This document shows, piece after piece, positions 36,268 through 47,625 of a stretch of DNA of 64,000 nucleotides (positions within the stretch are counted from its first letter, which is position 1; each line of letters begins with the position of its first letter). The stretch comes from Botryosphaeria dothidea (Eukaryota; Ascomycota; Dothideomycetes; Botryosphaeriales; Botryosphaeriaceae). Below the pieces are notes generated by a model. It made no database searches. It worked only from the letters and a program-made list of their open reading frames with translations, and was not told where the DNA came from. The stretch is taken from positions 620,001 to 684,000 of the forward strand of contig WWBZ02000051.1 of the NCBI GenBank assembly GCA_011503125.2, given 5' to 3'. A program made the position numbers and the translations under genes.

Positions 36268-37709
36268 ATGCGGTGGTATTGATGTACAAAAAGTGAATAA
36301 TATGTAATGCGTAAATGAAAAGTATTCATGGCGGTATGCCTTACCAACATACAAGCAGATAACACTCTGAGCTTCTACGTGACAGCGATTCACCATGCCA
36401 CTAAACTTATCCAAGAGTCTCACAAGTGACAAGACTAAGAAGAAGAACTGGGCTTGGAAACAAGTTAATGAGATCTTTGGCCAGGGGAAAAGACCGCGGA
36501 TGATTTGGGCCGAAAGTTCAGATCGACAACTGTGCTCTATTTGCTTGTCCTGTGGACTGCTCTTGGTTTCGATAGAGGTGTTTCGGCGCCAAACCGAACA
36601 CACGGGCCAAGAGGCGGCCAAAAAAAATATCGCAGCAAGAAGAAACAAAACGTATGTATGTACAACAGCCGGGATTTCCCAATGGTCACCCGCTTGAGTA
36701 CTAATCGGCCGGTTCGCAGCTCAAGTATGGCAGGAAGCCCTATATTCTCGTGTCCGATCATCCCGAATTCATTTCGTCTCTTTTCGGGAATGATTAAACG
36801 CCCACAAAATGCTGATCTAGAATTTCCAGCCCGTTGATCAGCAACCAACATCAATACCCTATCGAATGTATTATCTACAAATTAGACGCGAAAATTACTT
36901 ATAAGTTCCCTATTCTGGGATTTCAGGGTACGAAAAAGAGATCAAACGTTACAATTGTACCAATAGACCAGCTCCGTTTTTCCACGACTCCTGCCATAGG
37001 CCATCTGTTCCCGAACGGCGAGTGATCTGCTTCACGCTCGCGTCGGCCACGTATATATAGGGTGAGCACCGCCTGCGATGTTTCTTCAGCTGTCTATTGC
37101 TTTACTTCACTACCCAACCCATCATATGTGGTAAATATAGGTACAGGTGGGGCCTCACGTGATGCGGGCGCTAAGCCCGGGTTGTCGGTTTCCCAGAACC
37201 CAACTTCTATCGCGATGAGTTGGCATTCCCGCTATTCTTTTGCTCCCTCATCGTGTCCCCGCCCAGGAACGTGCTTCTCGTCACTTGTCCTTAAACGCTC
37301 CTTCCCCGTAGGGCGCGCTGGCTTGTACGTCTTTCCCGTGACTCCTCAAGCCCTTGCGGGCGTGCTTTCTGTGTGGGCTTCGGTTGTTGCCTGCTGCTGG
37401 GCCCGTACCCGTTGGTTTCCCGTGTGGGATTCTTGACGTGCGGCTCTTTCACCCCTGAGGCTTTCCGCCCCTTGCGGCGCTTCGTCGCGTAAGGGCTCCC
37501 AGCCCGTGGGGTGATAAAGCCCTGGTTCCCTGAGGTTCGTAACAACTTCTCTGCCTCTTCTCGCACGAGACATCTTTTAAGATCCACTAGATAAACTCAT
37601 TGGGAGACTTCATCACACGGGTGTCGATTAAGCTGACTTTGAGACTATTTCGTTTCGCTATTTCTAGGTCCTTTATGGCTACTTCTCTACGCAAATATTA
37701 CCTCCAGAC
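36268..37709. other. Gene-poor, AT-rich region with possible element relic
   Basis: AT-rich sequence up to about 37.1 kb. Then a compositionally distinct, GC-richer block at about 37.15-37.58 kb contains two CCTTGCGG motifs and an open minus-strand frame of about 98 codons that is basic and repetitive. I see no terminal repeats or transposase motifs, so a degenerate mobile-element fragment is only a suggestion. Confidence 0.35.
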
Positions 37710-39818
37710 ATGCTCGTACCGCTTGAGCCTATAGCGCCAGAAAAAAGGAAATTTCTGTTTAGAAATCCAGAAAAGTCAGCAACATCAGGTTTGCCTTGGC
37801 CATGCAGTAGTTTTCCCCAATTTTCACAGGCTCAGCAGCTTTCTTCCAGAGGTGTAGCGACCTTATGTGAGGTCTGCAAAGGCATCACGTTGAGCGCCTT
37901 GGAAAGCCCACATGGATACACTTATACCGGCAAGACTTTGGAAAGATCAGCTGGCCTTCCAAATGCCTGTCGTCTTTGTGCTCTTATTTTGAGCACTCTC
38001 AAAGATGCGTACGTGGACATGGTTCAAGATGTCAATCTTGACGTTAAAAAGAGTGTTGATCAGGCAGAGAAGGCTTTCTCAGAGATCCTCAATGCGAACG
38101 ATCAGTGTGTTGTACTTTTCGCATTCGCAGATTCAGACATAGCTCTCGTACCCGAACCACCATTCCTAAAGACTGAAGGGGGCTTGCCACCTATTCTAAC
38201 TTTATACAATCCATCTGGTAAGATAGGCACACAATAGTAAGAGTTGCCTAAATTTTTAACTTAGATAGGGTCACCATCTACTGGCTCAACGGAGTATTTT
38301 GTGCCGTGCTCTACGACAATCGAAGCTGTAACCTTAGTGGCACATTGGCTATCAGAATGTTTCGCAACCCACTCGAAGTGCCCCAAAACGATTGAATCTC
38401 CGCTCCCTAAAAGACTTCTCGATGTTGGATTCCTAGGTGATGCAGATGATTCGGCACGCCTCTGGCTGAACCCTTACTTAAACAACGAGGATGACAGCTA
38501 CAGAGGCCCGTATGGGCGATATGTTGCCTTGACTTACTGCTGGGGGACCCGAGCTTTTACCACCCTTACACCTGAAAGGCAGGCCAGCATGATTCACGGA
38601 ATCGATATGGCAAATATTCCATCAACCATCCGTGATGCTATTCGCATCACTCGCTTACTCGGAATCCGTTATCTCTGGGTCGATTCGTTGTGTATCTTCC
38701 AGGGAACTAGCGCCCAGGTTCGTGAGGACTGGACGGAACAATCCCAGCAAATGGCCAACGTATATAAGAACGCTACTCTTACTATCGGTTCGGACACTGC
38801 GGAGGACGCTTATCAAGGGTTTCAGCACGCTGAAAGCCCTGTTTACAAGTCTTTCGCTCTCCTCCCGTCAACATGGTCATCATTAAAAACAAACAGCCCT
38901 ATGTTCGTCGGTCCGGATGGTGCTCTAGCTGGAGTCCCCTTCCCAAAACTGCATACTCGCGGATGGACATTCCAGGAGCGGCTATTGTCGACCCGTTATA
39001 TCACACTCGGTTCAGATGGAATGTTCTGGGAATGCTTACATGGGAGGCAATATGATAATGCCTGCTTATGGCATTCTTATGAGGAGCTTTCCCCGAAGTT
39101 GCCCAGGTCACCTACCTTCCAGGATTGGCACCTTCTTATTAAGGAATATTCAAAAAAGCAGCTCACTAAGCCAGAGGATAGGCTGGTGGCGCTTGCTGGC
39201 CTGCGTGCTCACTTCTTACATTTGCGCGGAGTCCAAGACACGGACCTTGCTGGGCTTTGGGGAAGCAATCTTTCCTGGGACTTACTTTGGGAGTCCTTAG
39301 GATTCGGATGCAAAACCAACTTGATGAGCATGGCGCCTTCCTGGTCGTGGATATCTACCTGCCACCCTGTTTCCTGGTCAATCGCTCACTGTTACCAGGC
39401 AGAGCACGTCTGTCATTCCGGGTGCGTGTCCGTACTGGATGCTACTGCAAAAGGCCCTTCGATTGGCCTCACATCGAAAATTGAAGGCAGAATAAAGCTG
39501 AGTGGGTTGGTGAGCAGGGTAAAGTCTATTGCTGGCGATCGCAGAAACATGGTGATAGTGGACGAGCTGGGAAACACGGTTCATGCGGCGTGTGACGAAG
39601 GGAGGCCTTACTTGACAAAGCTCCGTTTGATCCCGGAGGCTGATAAAGTCGCCAGCAGTATATTCTGTGTCCAGTTTCACAGCAACCCCGGATGCATCGG
39701 TCTCTTAGTGGAATCAACTGATAAAACTTGTACTGAGTTTAGACGACTTGGGATCTATCGGACTAGGGATGCAATGACATTCAGACCAGAAAAGCCAGTT
39801 GTTGTCGTAGTCGTATAG
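37710..39818 (+). CDS. HET-domain protein (heterokaryon incompatibility type)
   Basis: Intracellular protein of the fungal HET family, whose members act in non-self recognition and regulated cell death. The product is 685 aa from exons 37710-38217 and 38269-39818 (51 bp intron). The N-terminus has a Cys-containing segment, LCEVCKGITL followed by CRLCALIL, common in front of HET domains. The HET domain proper (about 265-420) shows YVALTYCWG, NIPSTIRDAIRITRLLGIRY, LWVDSLCIFQ, REDWTEQSQQMANVYKNATL and TIGSD, then RGWTFQERLLSTRYI. The C-terminal half has the usual GLWGSNLSWDLLW and APSWSWIS motifs. No NACHT, WD or ankyrin repeats are attached. It ends in a run of Val. The gene lies in a sparse, repeat-like neighbourhood typical of variable HET genes. 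The allelic or signalling partner is unknown. Confidence 0.9.
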
Positions 39819-40715
39819 CCGTTACCACATCCGCAACTTATCAATTTTTCTCATCCCAATTATGGCTTCTTAGTATTTGCTATGGAGGATATAGAGTAAC
39901 TCAACAGAGCGCCCGGTTACAGAGTACCAATGGAATATCCAAGATCCGAGTGTAATGGAGGACCTCTTCTACTAGATTTTGGAATCACCTAGCAGATGGT
40001 TGAGACCGTTGGTTGGTTCACCTTGAAGGACAGGAGGTGCGAAGGCAGCTGATCGGTCGAGAGGGAAGTCACAGTATTGGGGGTGCGCGACGCGAGTCAG
40101 GCTCGTTACCTCCAATAGGTCTGTATTGGAACTTCGAGTTGACTACGAAGGGTTAAAGTGCCATCTAACTAGAGGTGATGCTACTGGAAATATTCTGTAG
40201 GGTCTCTGATATGCTGTTGGAAGCTAGAAGACCTTGCGTGAGGTCTCGCCCTCCCGGACCCAGTGAGGCTGCGACCTGTTCGGCCCTTGAAGGCAATCCT
40301 GCCTAGAGGTAAGTCTTGGTGAAGCCAGAGGCGCCTAAGCCTGATGTCCATCCCTCATCGCTTTGGCGAAAGGTCAATGAAGAGTAAAAAGAAAAGAAAA
40401 AGAACTAAGTCCAGAAAGCCCCACAGCGTTGCCGACGTAATCAGATGGAACACACCATTCGCTCTTTTAGATAATGGTAAAATTTACGCCAAATCACCAA
40501 CATGGATAGCCACAACTCGTCCGAGTCGGTCTCATACATAGGCTTTATTGAAGGAGAAAGATACTCTTGGTTCAACTTTATCTTTCATTTTCCCAGAGGC
40601 TTATGCTGCTTTTACACTGGAATATACATTGTTTCTCGTACTAAACTAAGAACTATGCTATAATGGTAATCTTTTAGGTATGTGCCCTACGCACCGTCTC
40701 TAATATTCCACGGTT
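39819..40715. other. Intergenic, nothing recognised
   Basis: About 900 bp between the 3' ends of the HET gene and of the GPI-anchored protein gene. AT-rich at both ends, with a more GC-balanced middle (40.0-40.35 kb) that shows no protein-like frame. It could be unannotated repeat material. Confidence 0.4.
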
Positions 40716-43694
40716 TTAGAGGGATGCTAAACTAAATAGATAGGCAATAAATGAAATGACTGCTATTTCTGCCCTCAGTGCTTGACTTGATGCACGGCTT
40801 GGGATGAGCGATTGCTCCGCGTCGTTGCCCTGTGTTTTACTCTCACCAGCGTCGCTGCCACCCTGCCCAGAGCTTGTTGAAGAGGCCTTGCTTACGGTAC
40901 TTTCGCGAGACTCCTCTGCTGCCTCGAATGCCGCAGCACTAGCTAATGGTGTGTTTTGAGCGGTCGGTCCTATGGCGAAGCTGCTCCGCATCTCATGCGA
41001 GCTGTCTGTTCCACCAGTTGTGCTCAATGTGTATCTTCTGACAGAGCCGCTTCCATCGGCCTCGCTCACGAATAACACTCCACTGCTAAGAGATGCAACA
41101 GCGCCATCGGTGGTGATAGCATTCCCCGGTGTGAGCGTAGACGAGCCGACGATGGCGATGTTGAGGTTCTGAGGATCGGCAACGATGGTCTGAGTCCCCA
41201 CCGCGGCCACCGGAGCTGCAGTGTGCGTGATATAGTTGAAAAAAGTTGTCTCCCCTGATGAATACTGCTGCGCTGGCGGCAGAGCCGTGAAAATTATGGT
41301 AGACAGCGGCGCGCCGTTGGTAGAGTCCATGAGAAGGATACGGTCTGACCCCACAGACCAAGTGTGCCCATCCACCGTCATGAGGCTGCTCATGGCGACA
41401 GTCTTCGTGCCGATGATCAGGCGGACAGTGTTCGCGGGATCCAGGAACACAGGGTGTCCTTCGACGTACGCGACAGGTATGGAGGACGTGGCCGACCCGG
41501 CGGATAATGGACTGTCCGTGCTTTTAGGTACGCTCGCGGGCTGGAGTTTCGGTGGTGCAGTATCAGATTGATGGTTTGGGCCGTCGGTTTGCTGAGATGC
41601 ATACTCTGGGTCAACACTGAGCGCAGAGACCAAGGCTGAGATGACATTGCCCAGTCCAGGTAGCGTTGGTACCGGTACTCTGGCAGCAGTCGCTGTAGAG
41701 TGGCCTCCAATAGGGGATTGTCGTGCCGGATCCTCGGTATCGCTGGCGCTTGTAGGAGCACTTTGCGACACACTCACTCCACCTGTGCTATGAGATTTCG
41801 CTTGGGTTCCCGGGTTCTGTATGATGATTAACGAATTGACCAAAGCGAACAAAGAATCGGAAGAAGCTTGTGGTAGATAGGCATTTTACTTACATCGTAC
41901 GTAGCTGTTTGAACAGTGTGAGTGACCGTGTTCGAGGCCGTGGCTGGTAGAGGAGCCGAAGCAGGTTGCGGGCCTTCCGTTTTGTGACCAATGCTTGCTG
42001 ACATAGTCGTTCCAAACATTCCATCCGCCGTTGTCAAGGGGAGTGGAGGATCGTAAGCTCCGGTGAGATCCAACTCGCAGTCAGCCCAGGCGGGATCGAG
42101 TTGACGTATCAATTCCGGAACAGCAATTTGAGGGTTGTATTGGTCTTCGACGATTACCGAGCAACCGTCAAATGGCCAGTTGAATTCGCACATAGTTTGA
42201 CCTGACAAGACATCAGAAACACACAGCAGAGTATGGCTGGTGCATTAGAGAAAGAATGCTCACATTTATAAGCGCTATAAGGTATAGGCTGATTCAGGTC
42301 CGCGAAGTTGAATGGCAGCGCCGTCCCGCCATCCGGTGGGTAGCCATAGCGAAGGTAGGTCTGAGAACAGATACTAGAAAGGTCTGTAGATGGAATTCTG
42401 ACGATAGCGCCCGGATATGACTGTCCCACTGGCTTTGTGAATGCACCAGGGTACTGGTAGCATATTTGATGCGCGGTGGCCTTTTCATAGCTGATGTACA
42501 CGCTGTCCTGGAAGAAGGCCGAGCCACCGATGATCACGCTGGCGTGAGAATGAGTGGATGAGCTATCTGTACGGTGTTAGTGGCTAAGGAGAGTGATGGT
42601 GACTCCGACACTTACTCTGGTAGAGGAACTTTGCTGGTTCCGTCGCACACATGTTCCTGCTTGCTGTTTTGGGTACTGGAAAGTACAGCAGCCGCACTGA
42701 ACCTCCACCAATTGTACATTTCCCATCACAGCTGACCGTGCAATCACCGTGAAAACATCCCGCCCCGTCTTGGGTTTTGGTGAAGTAAGTTCCAGGGTCA
42801 CAGAACGGGGAGTATACTCCCTGCTGCGACAGAGGGAGGTTGACCCAGATCGCAAAAGCGCTCGCGCAATCCGTTGGATTTATACTACACTTGGGCCTGG
42901 GATCAGGATAATCATCTATTACACCGGTGGGTTCGATATGAGGCGAGAAATCGTACGTCTTGGTGATGCATGGAGCGCTGGACACACGCGGATGTCCATC
43001 ACAGAGCGTTATTGCGCCCAGAAGATCCGTTTCCGATAAGAACCACGAGCAGTCCTGATATGTTGTAAATGTGCTAGTTGAGACATATGACGTGCCGTTT
43101 GCGGTCCCAGTGAGTACGGAAATTCCATGCGGTGGGTAAATTGTGGTCTTCTGCTCGGAAGCCCAATATCTTGCTGCACGATCCCAGGAGTATGACGCCG
43201 CGAGACAACGGCTGACATAGCTCCATCCTACATTGATGGTCAACTGGATTGATAGGTGATGGTTTGAAGCCATATTTACCAGATCCAGTGAGATCGACTG
43301 TCCCAGAAAAGTTACGACCATCTGGGAATGAGAACGAGAGGCTTTGTGTAATCGATGAAGCGTTACCAAGCGACATTACTGAAGGAGTGACCGCCAACGA
43401 TGAATGTGATTTGGAAGATGACTGGTCTTCGCTGAGATGGGTTGAATTGCGAATTGTAGACACAGGGTCATGGCTATCGGTTGACGATGCAGGCACCGTT
43501 GTTGCGCCTAAGCCCTCGAGTATTATATCGCCCAGCCCTTTACTCGTCGGAATACCTGTGTCTGTTTCTGAGAATATGGTTAGCGAGATAACAACGGTAA
43601 ATTATCAGGGCGTACTTTTTTGTGTCTGGGCGGGGCAGCGAGCAACGAAGTGAGCGAAGCATAAGAATGCGCTCCACCATATGTTTGAATGCAT
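40716..43694 (-). CDS. GPI-anchored cell-surface protein, adhesin-like
   Basis: Predicted surface glycoprotein of 896 aa from six exons: 43616-43694, 43280-43567, 42616-43227, 42264-42566, 41894-42201 and 40716-41816. All five introns (48-77 bp) are GT-AG and consistent in phase. Residues 1-22 form a signal peptide (MHSNIWWSAFLCFAHFVARC). A Ser/Thr-rich stretch follows, then a Cys-containing ectodomain with WSYVSRCLAASYSWDRAARY, CSINPTDCASAFAIW, GVYSPFCDPG and CTVSCDGKC. The C-terminal third contains repeats of the type seen in fungal surface proteins, for example VGSSTLTPGNAITTDGAVAS and VDGHTWSVGSDRILLMDS. A Ser/Glu-rich stalk ends in a hydrophobic tail (AEIAVISFIAYLFSLASL) fitting a GPI-attachment signal. 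The function is unknown; adhesion or wall structure is an inference. Confidence 0.82.
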
Positions 43695-43966
43695 TGTTCC
43701 CTGTCTATCTTTCGAGACTATGAGGAGCACGAACCGCAAAAATGGGCCCCGCTTTGTATTTGTCTGCTTATTTGAAAAGCGCTGGGCTAAATGGTGGCGC
43801 CGGCATGACAAGTCGTGTAACCATCCACGATCTCAGCAGATATAAATAACTTCCAATCGTTGCCCGCGATGAGGATCGAGTAGCCTTGATCCTAGGACCA
43901 TTCCACAACCTGCCTGCTTCAACCTCCCCTCTTTGTACGCCTCATCGAAATGGCCTTTTTAGCCCC

Positions 43967-44221
43967 ATGGGGCCATTAAAGCCTTTCCGCCGACAGGGAC
44001 TATGTGGTATGACCACCCTAGCCGATGAATTCGAGGAACTAGGCGCATACCGCGGCGTGCAGCGGCTTCTGCGGGAGGGAAGATTCGGCGAGGTATGGTT
44101 CTTCCGTGCGCGGCGCGACTATGAAGTACAAAAGTTATTTCTTAACCGTATATGGCAATATGCACGGCACGGCACCCACCAGGTGAATTTGAAGTGCCCA
44201 GATTTTCTTGAGGCCTGGTAG
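43967..44221 (+). CDS. Doubtful small ORF, 84 aa
   Basis: An ATG-initiated frame of 84 codons starting MGPLKPFRRQ and containing MTTLADEFEELGAY and REGRFGEVWFFRARRDYEVQ. The amino-acid composition is more protein-like than the surrounding frames. It has no signal peptide, intron or family motif. It may be a remnant of a longer gene or chance. Reported only because this region is otherwise empty. Confidence 0.2.
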   Translation: MGPLKPFRRQGLCGMTTLADEFEELGAYRGVQRLLREGRFGEVWFFRARRDYEVQKLFLNRIWQYARHGTHQVNLKCPDFLEAW

Positions 44222-45302
44222 ACTTCGATTGATTTCACTGTCGTCCTGTACAGTACAGTAGTAATGTGAGATCGGAAGCTTCAACTGCATAACTGCGAGT
44301 CACAACTTGGGAAAAAATCTATCAGCTCCGAAAACGAGATTCTGCATGTATCCCAATTATTCCTCTCACACCGTCTGCCCTGTCAACCATCACACCCATT
44401 GATGACATCATCACATCAACGCCAGTGTAGCACAGCATCTCCATCCCAGCTGCTGTACGTTTTGCATTTTTTCTATTCTGCGTTCCTGTTTGCGGTTTTG
44501 TGGACCTGTCTCGGGCTGAAGCGAAACCCACGTCCGCTCTGCAACTGCCAGCATGCTTCAAATAGGCCGAGAAAGGTAGACCCGTGCCTTCAACTGATCC
44601 TGGACTTAGTTTGCTCTTTCTCAAAACTCTGTCATTGGTCATAGGATCGAAGAAGCCGAACCAAGAACTGGTGATGTCGTAATCATCTCCCCTCGAGCTG
44701 GTGTACGCTTGGACAATATGCTGTAAGCACAACTCTTCAGAGGGGGCAGGCGGGAAGCTTGGCCTGCGGCCCAAACAATACACACGCAATGAATCGGCGC
44801 AGTACGAGGGTTCTTAGTCAGTGTAGAGGCGGGGCACTTAATACTCCGCGGCTAGACCTCGATAGCATCAGTCAGCAAGATTTTCCTACAGGTACGAGAC
44901 GAAAGTATCGGCACAGGGCACGCTGGGCCGATTATCACCGGGAGGCGCGGCCGCGTCATCGATTGAGAATGTAAGAGCTGGGCCGCTGCTCTTGCATACG
45001 GCATCATGATCGCGACGCTCCAAACGTTCCTGGGGCGCGGAATTGCAGATTTTTAGGGCGAGAACGAAGAGGCAGGTTTCGATGGGCAGGTGACCGCGGT
45101 GGGTGTGGCACGTCGGAAGATGAGGTAGGCGATCTACTGCGAGCTTCTTTGCATGGTAACTCGTAGGGTCGGAGGCGAACAGTAGGGAAAGCATAGGACT
45201 TCTGGTACGTTATCTAGACGGTTGGCGCGATTGACGATAGCATGTTGGAATCTTCGGCCGACAAGTGAAGTGGGAGCTGATTTTTGTTCAGCCCACTGAC
45301 GG

Positions 45303-45304
<2 letters not shown>

Positions 45305-45340
<36 letters not shown>
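45305..45340. repeat. (GCA)n trinucleotide microsatellite
   Basis: About twelve GCA units with one interrupted unit at the right end. Not inside a recognised gene. Confidence 0.9.
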
Positions 45341-45343
<3 letters not shown>

Positions 45344-46656
45344 GGATTGGGGGGAAGGGAGGTTCATATGTGCGGGAAAGGAGGGGAGCAGGCAACGACT
45401 GTCTTTGTTCTTAATCAGGCGCAGGACTCGCCATGCATGGATGGCTGTGTTGCGTGCTCCTCCAACGATCGAACGCCACCATCAGGCTTGGCTGGAGTCA
45501 AGGTGACGCCCAGAGCGGGACGGAAAAGTCGCGCACCGTAATGACGCGGCCGGTGAGAAGAGACTGGCTGGGCGTGTTACGAGCGTTCGACTGGGCGTGC
45601 GAAAACAGGCGGGCGAAGAGAAAGTGAGGGCAGGAAGCGAGCGTGAGGGGCTGCAAATAGAGTAGACAGGTGAGGAAGACACGACCGGAACTCTGCGGCA
45701 TGGGCAGCTGTCAACATATAAGGCACTTGGAAGTCGAGGCCTGGATGATGCCACAAGGAACCCTTGAGGCCGTGCCGATCCTGTGCAAGGGCCTGGACTG
45801 GACGCATGAAATATGATAATACGGGAGAGCGCAATATGGCGATTGGAAGCGGGGAAAATAAGTACGTGGGGCTGAGGGGGTGTAATCGAACGTCGGAAGC
45901 TTGCAGATCTAGGTTCAGTGCGGAGGGCCTAGAAGGAGATCGATTGTGCGGACGGCAAAAGATTTGGTTGCACTGGTAGGCAGTGGAGTACAACGCTACA
46001 AGTTCTAGCGGCCGGGTACGTGGGCAGTGTTGAGGCTGAGGGACGTGCGTAATGACACAGGGAAGGTGCGGAGAATTAGGATAGTGCGTGCTGGAAGAGG
46101 AGCGAGATAGCGGCATTCTAGAGGCGTGCGGGAGGAAGCTGGAGAGTGTAGTCCGGCTCCGCTAAGTATTGACATGCTGCAGCAGGGGAGAACGAGGGAC
46201 GCGGCGGCCATGTTTTTGCATGCCCGCAACAGGCCTGGTGTTGGACTATGAACTGTTAGGAGAAACAGGGTCTTATTGTACCAAGGATCAACAGCGAAAA
46301 TTTGCTAGATAGCTACTATATAAGAGGCTGCAGGGTCACCTACCCTCCTCCTCATGCCACTCATCATCTGGTAATGCGAATAACCACAATTCAACACCTG
46401 GCCTTCCCGGCGGCGCTCGGAGCACCGACAGTAAGCTCCGTCGACAAGCGGGGAAGACCAAGACGAGTCATGAACATTGCTAGGACGAAAGCCTCTACCG
46501 TGGTAGTTTCCACTGAGGAGGGCTTATACATACCGTCTTAGAGCAATGATGGGAGTCTTTCACAGTTGCATTTCTGTAAGTGTTTTCCCTTTTGCCAAGC
46601 GAGGGTTGTCCGCCTGCTGTCCGCCAGTGAAACAGCCTCCTTCGTGAGCTGGCGTC

Positions 46657-46675
46657 TTTTTTTTTTTTTTTTTTT
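46657..46675. repeat. Poly-T tract of 19
   Basis: Homopolymer run of nineteen T. It could be the poly-A tail of a retro-element on the minus strand or a simple low-complexity tract; no flanking target duplication was found by eye. Confidence 0.8.
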
Positions 46676-47625
46676 GGCCTGAGTAGGGCGTCTGCGGCAA
46701 AGGAGCCCGAAAGAGCTGGCCCCACTGCTGTGCCAACTTGGCTACCCCAGCCCATGCCCTACTTCGGCGAGAGGAATGTGGCGATGCGGCCAGCGGAGTA
46801 CCTCACCGCACATTGTTGCAGTACGCCACCATCCCAGAAATAGCTATATCCATGCAGGAAAAGAGTACCTCCTGCAAGCTTGTCCTCTGTATCTCCACGT
46901 CATCCATCGGGATAAAATGGTTGCGGAGTGCCCGGCGATTGGGACGAAGCTGACGTTACAGAGATAGTGGGCATGAAGAGCTCTAAAGTACGTCGGGCAA
47001 TTCTATGACTGATTCCACGGAATGCCGGGAAACCTTGGGAGAGCCTCGTGGCTACAATGACGCCATTTGCGTGAGGTGGAATTCGAAAATTAGAAGACCA
47101 GAGAGGAGTTTGTCAAACCATTTTGGATTTTTGGTTCAGGTGTAATAGCATGGCGTGACGGGGCCAAATCTTGTAGATACCTGAATTGCTTTTCAATCGT
47201 TTCATTATAAATGCTATCTCGCGGCCCCATAAGCCATCATCAACACGGTCGTCATCCGAGTTGAGGCTCAAATGAGGAAGAATATAGAATTGTGAGACAG
47301 TCCGTGGTTTACAATTTTGCGTCCATATGACAATTGAAAATGTTTCGCATGATGGCTTAACTTCTTTGATTATATTGAAGCACTATGGCGGGAGGAAAAC
47401 CCCAAACGACATGTATGCATGTACAAGGTGTGAATTGCTCCCTTTCAGCCGTGGGCGAGCTTAAACTACGCAAAGCTAGTGTTTTACTACGCTCGCGCCT
47501 CTATTATCCACAAATATAAGGCTCCTTTTACTTCTTCCCATATCATTTTCTCAGATACTCTTTACTCTTCAATCTCTTATGGCTTTGTCTTTCTACGGCT
47601 AGAAATCTTATGCTGTTTAGCTTCT

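Larger units (their letters stand above)
43695..47625. other. Long gene-poor region, 3.9 kb
   Basis: No convincing multi-exon gene was found on either strand. It contains a trinucleotide repeat near 45.3 kb, a 19-T run near 46.66 kb, a TATA-like TATATAAG near 46.32 kb without an obvious gene behind it, and a short frame near 43.97 kb (separate entry). 47.1-47.6 kb is AT-rich. Part may be old repeat DNA. Confidence 0.4.

Noticed and set aside
43616..43811. Upstream extension of the GPI-protein start to 43811
   Set aside because: The upstream part is basic and would bury the signal peptide; the ATG at 43694 gives a clean secretory N-terminus.
44322..44789. Minus-strand 155-codon frame
   Set aside because: Lacks an early ATG, has no recognisable domain and no homolog-like pattern; kept out of the gene list.
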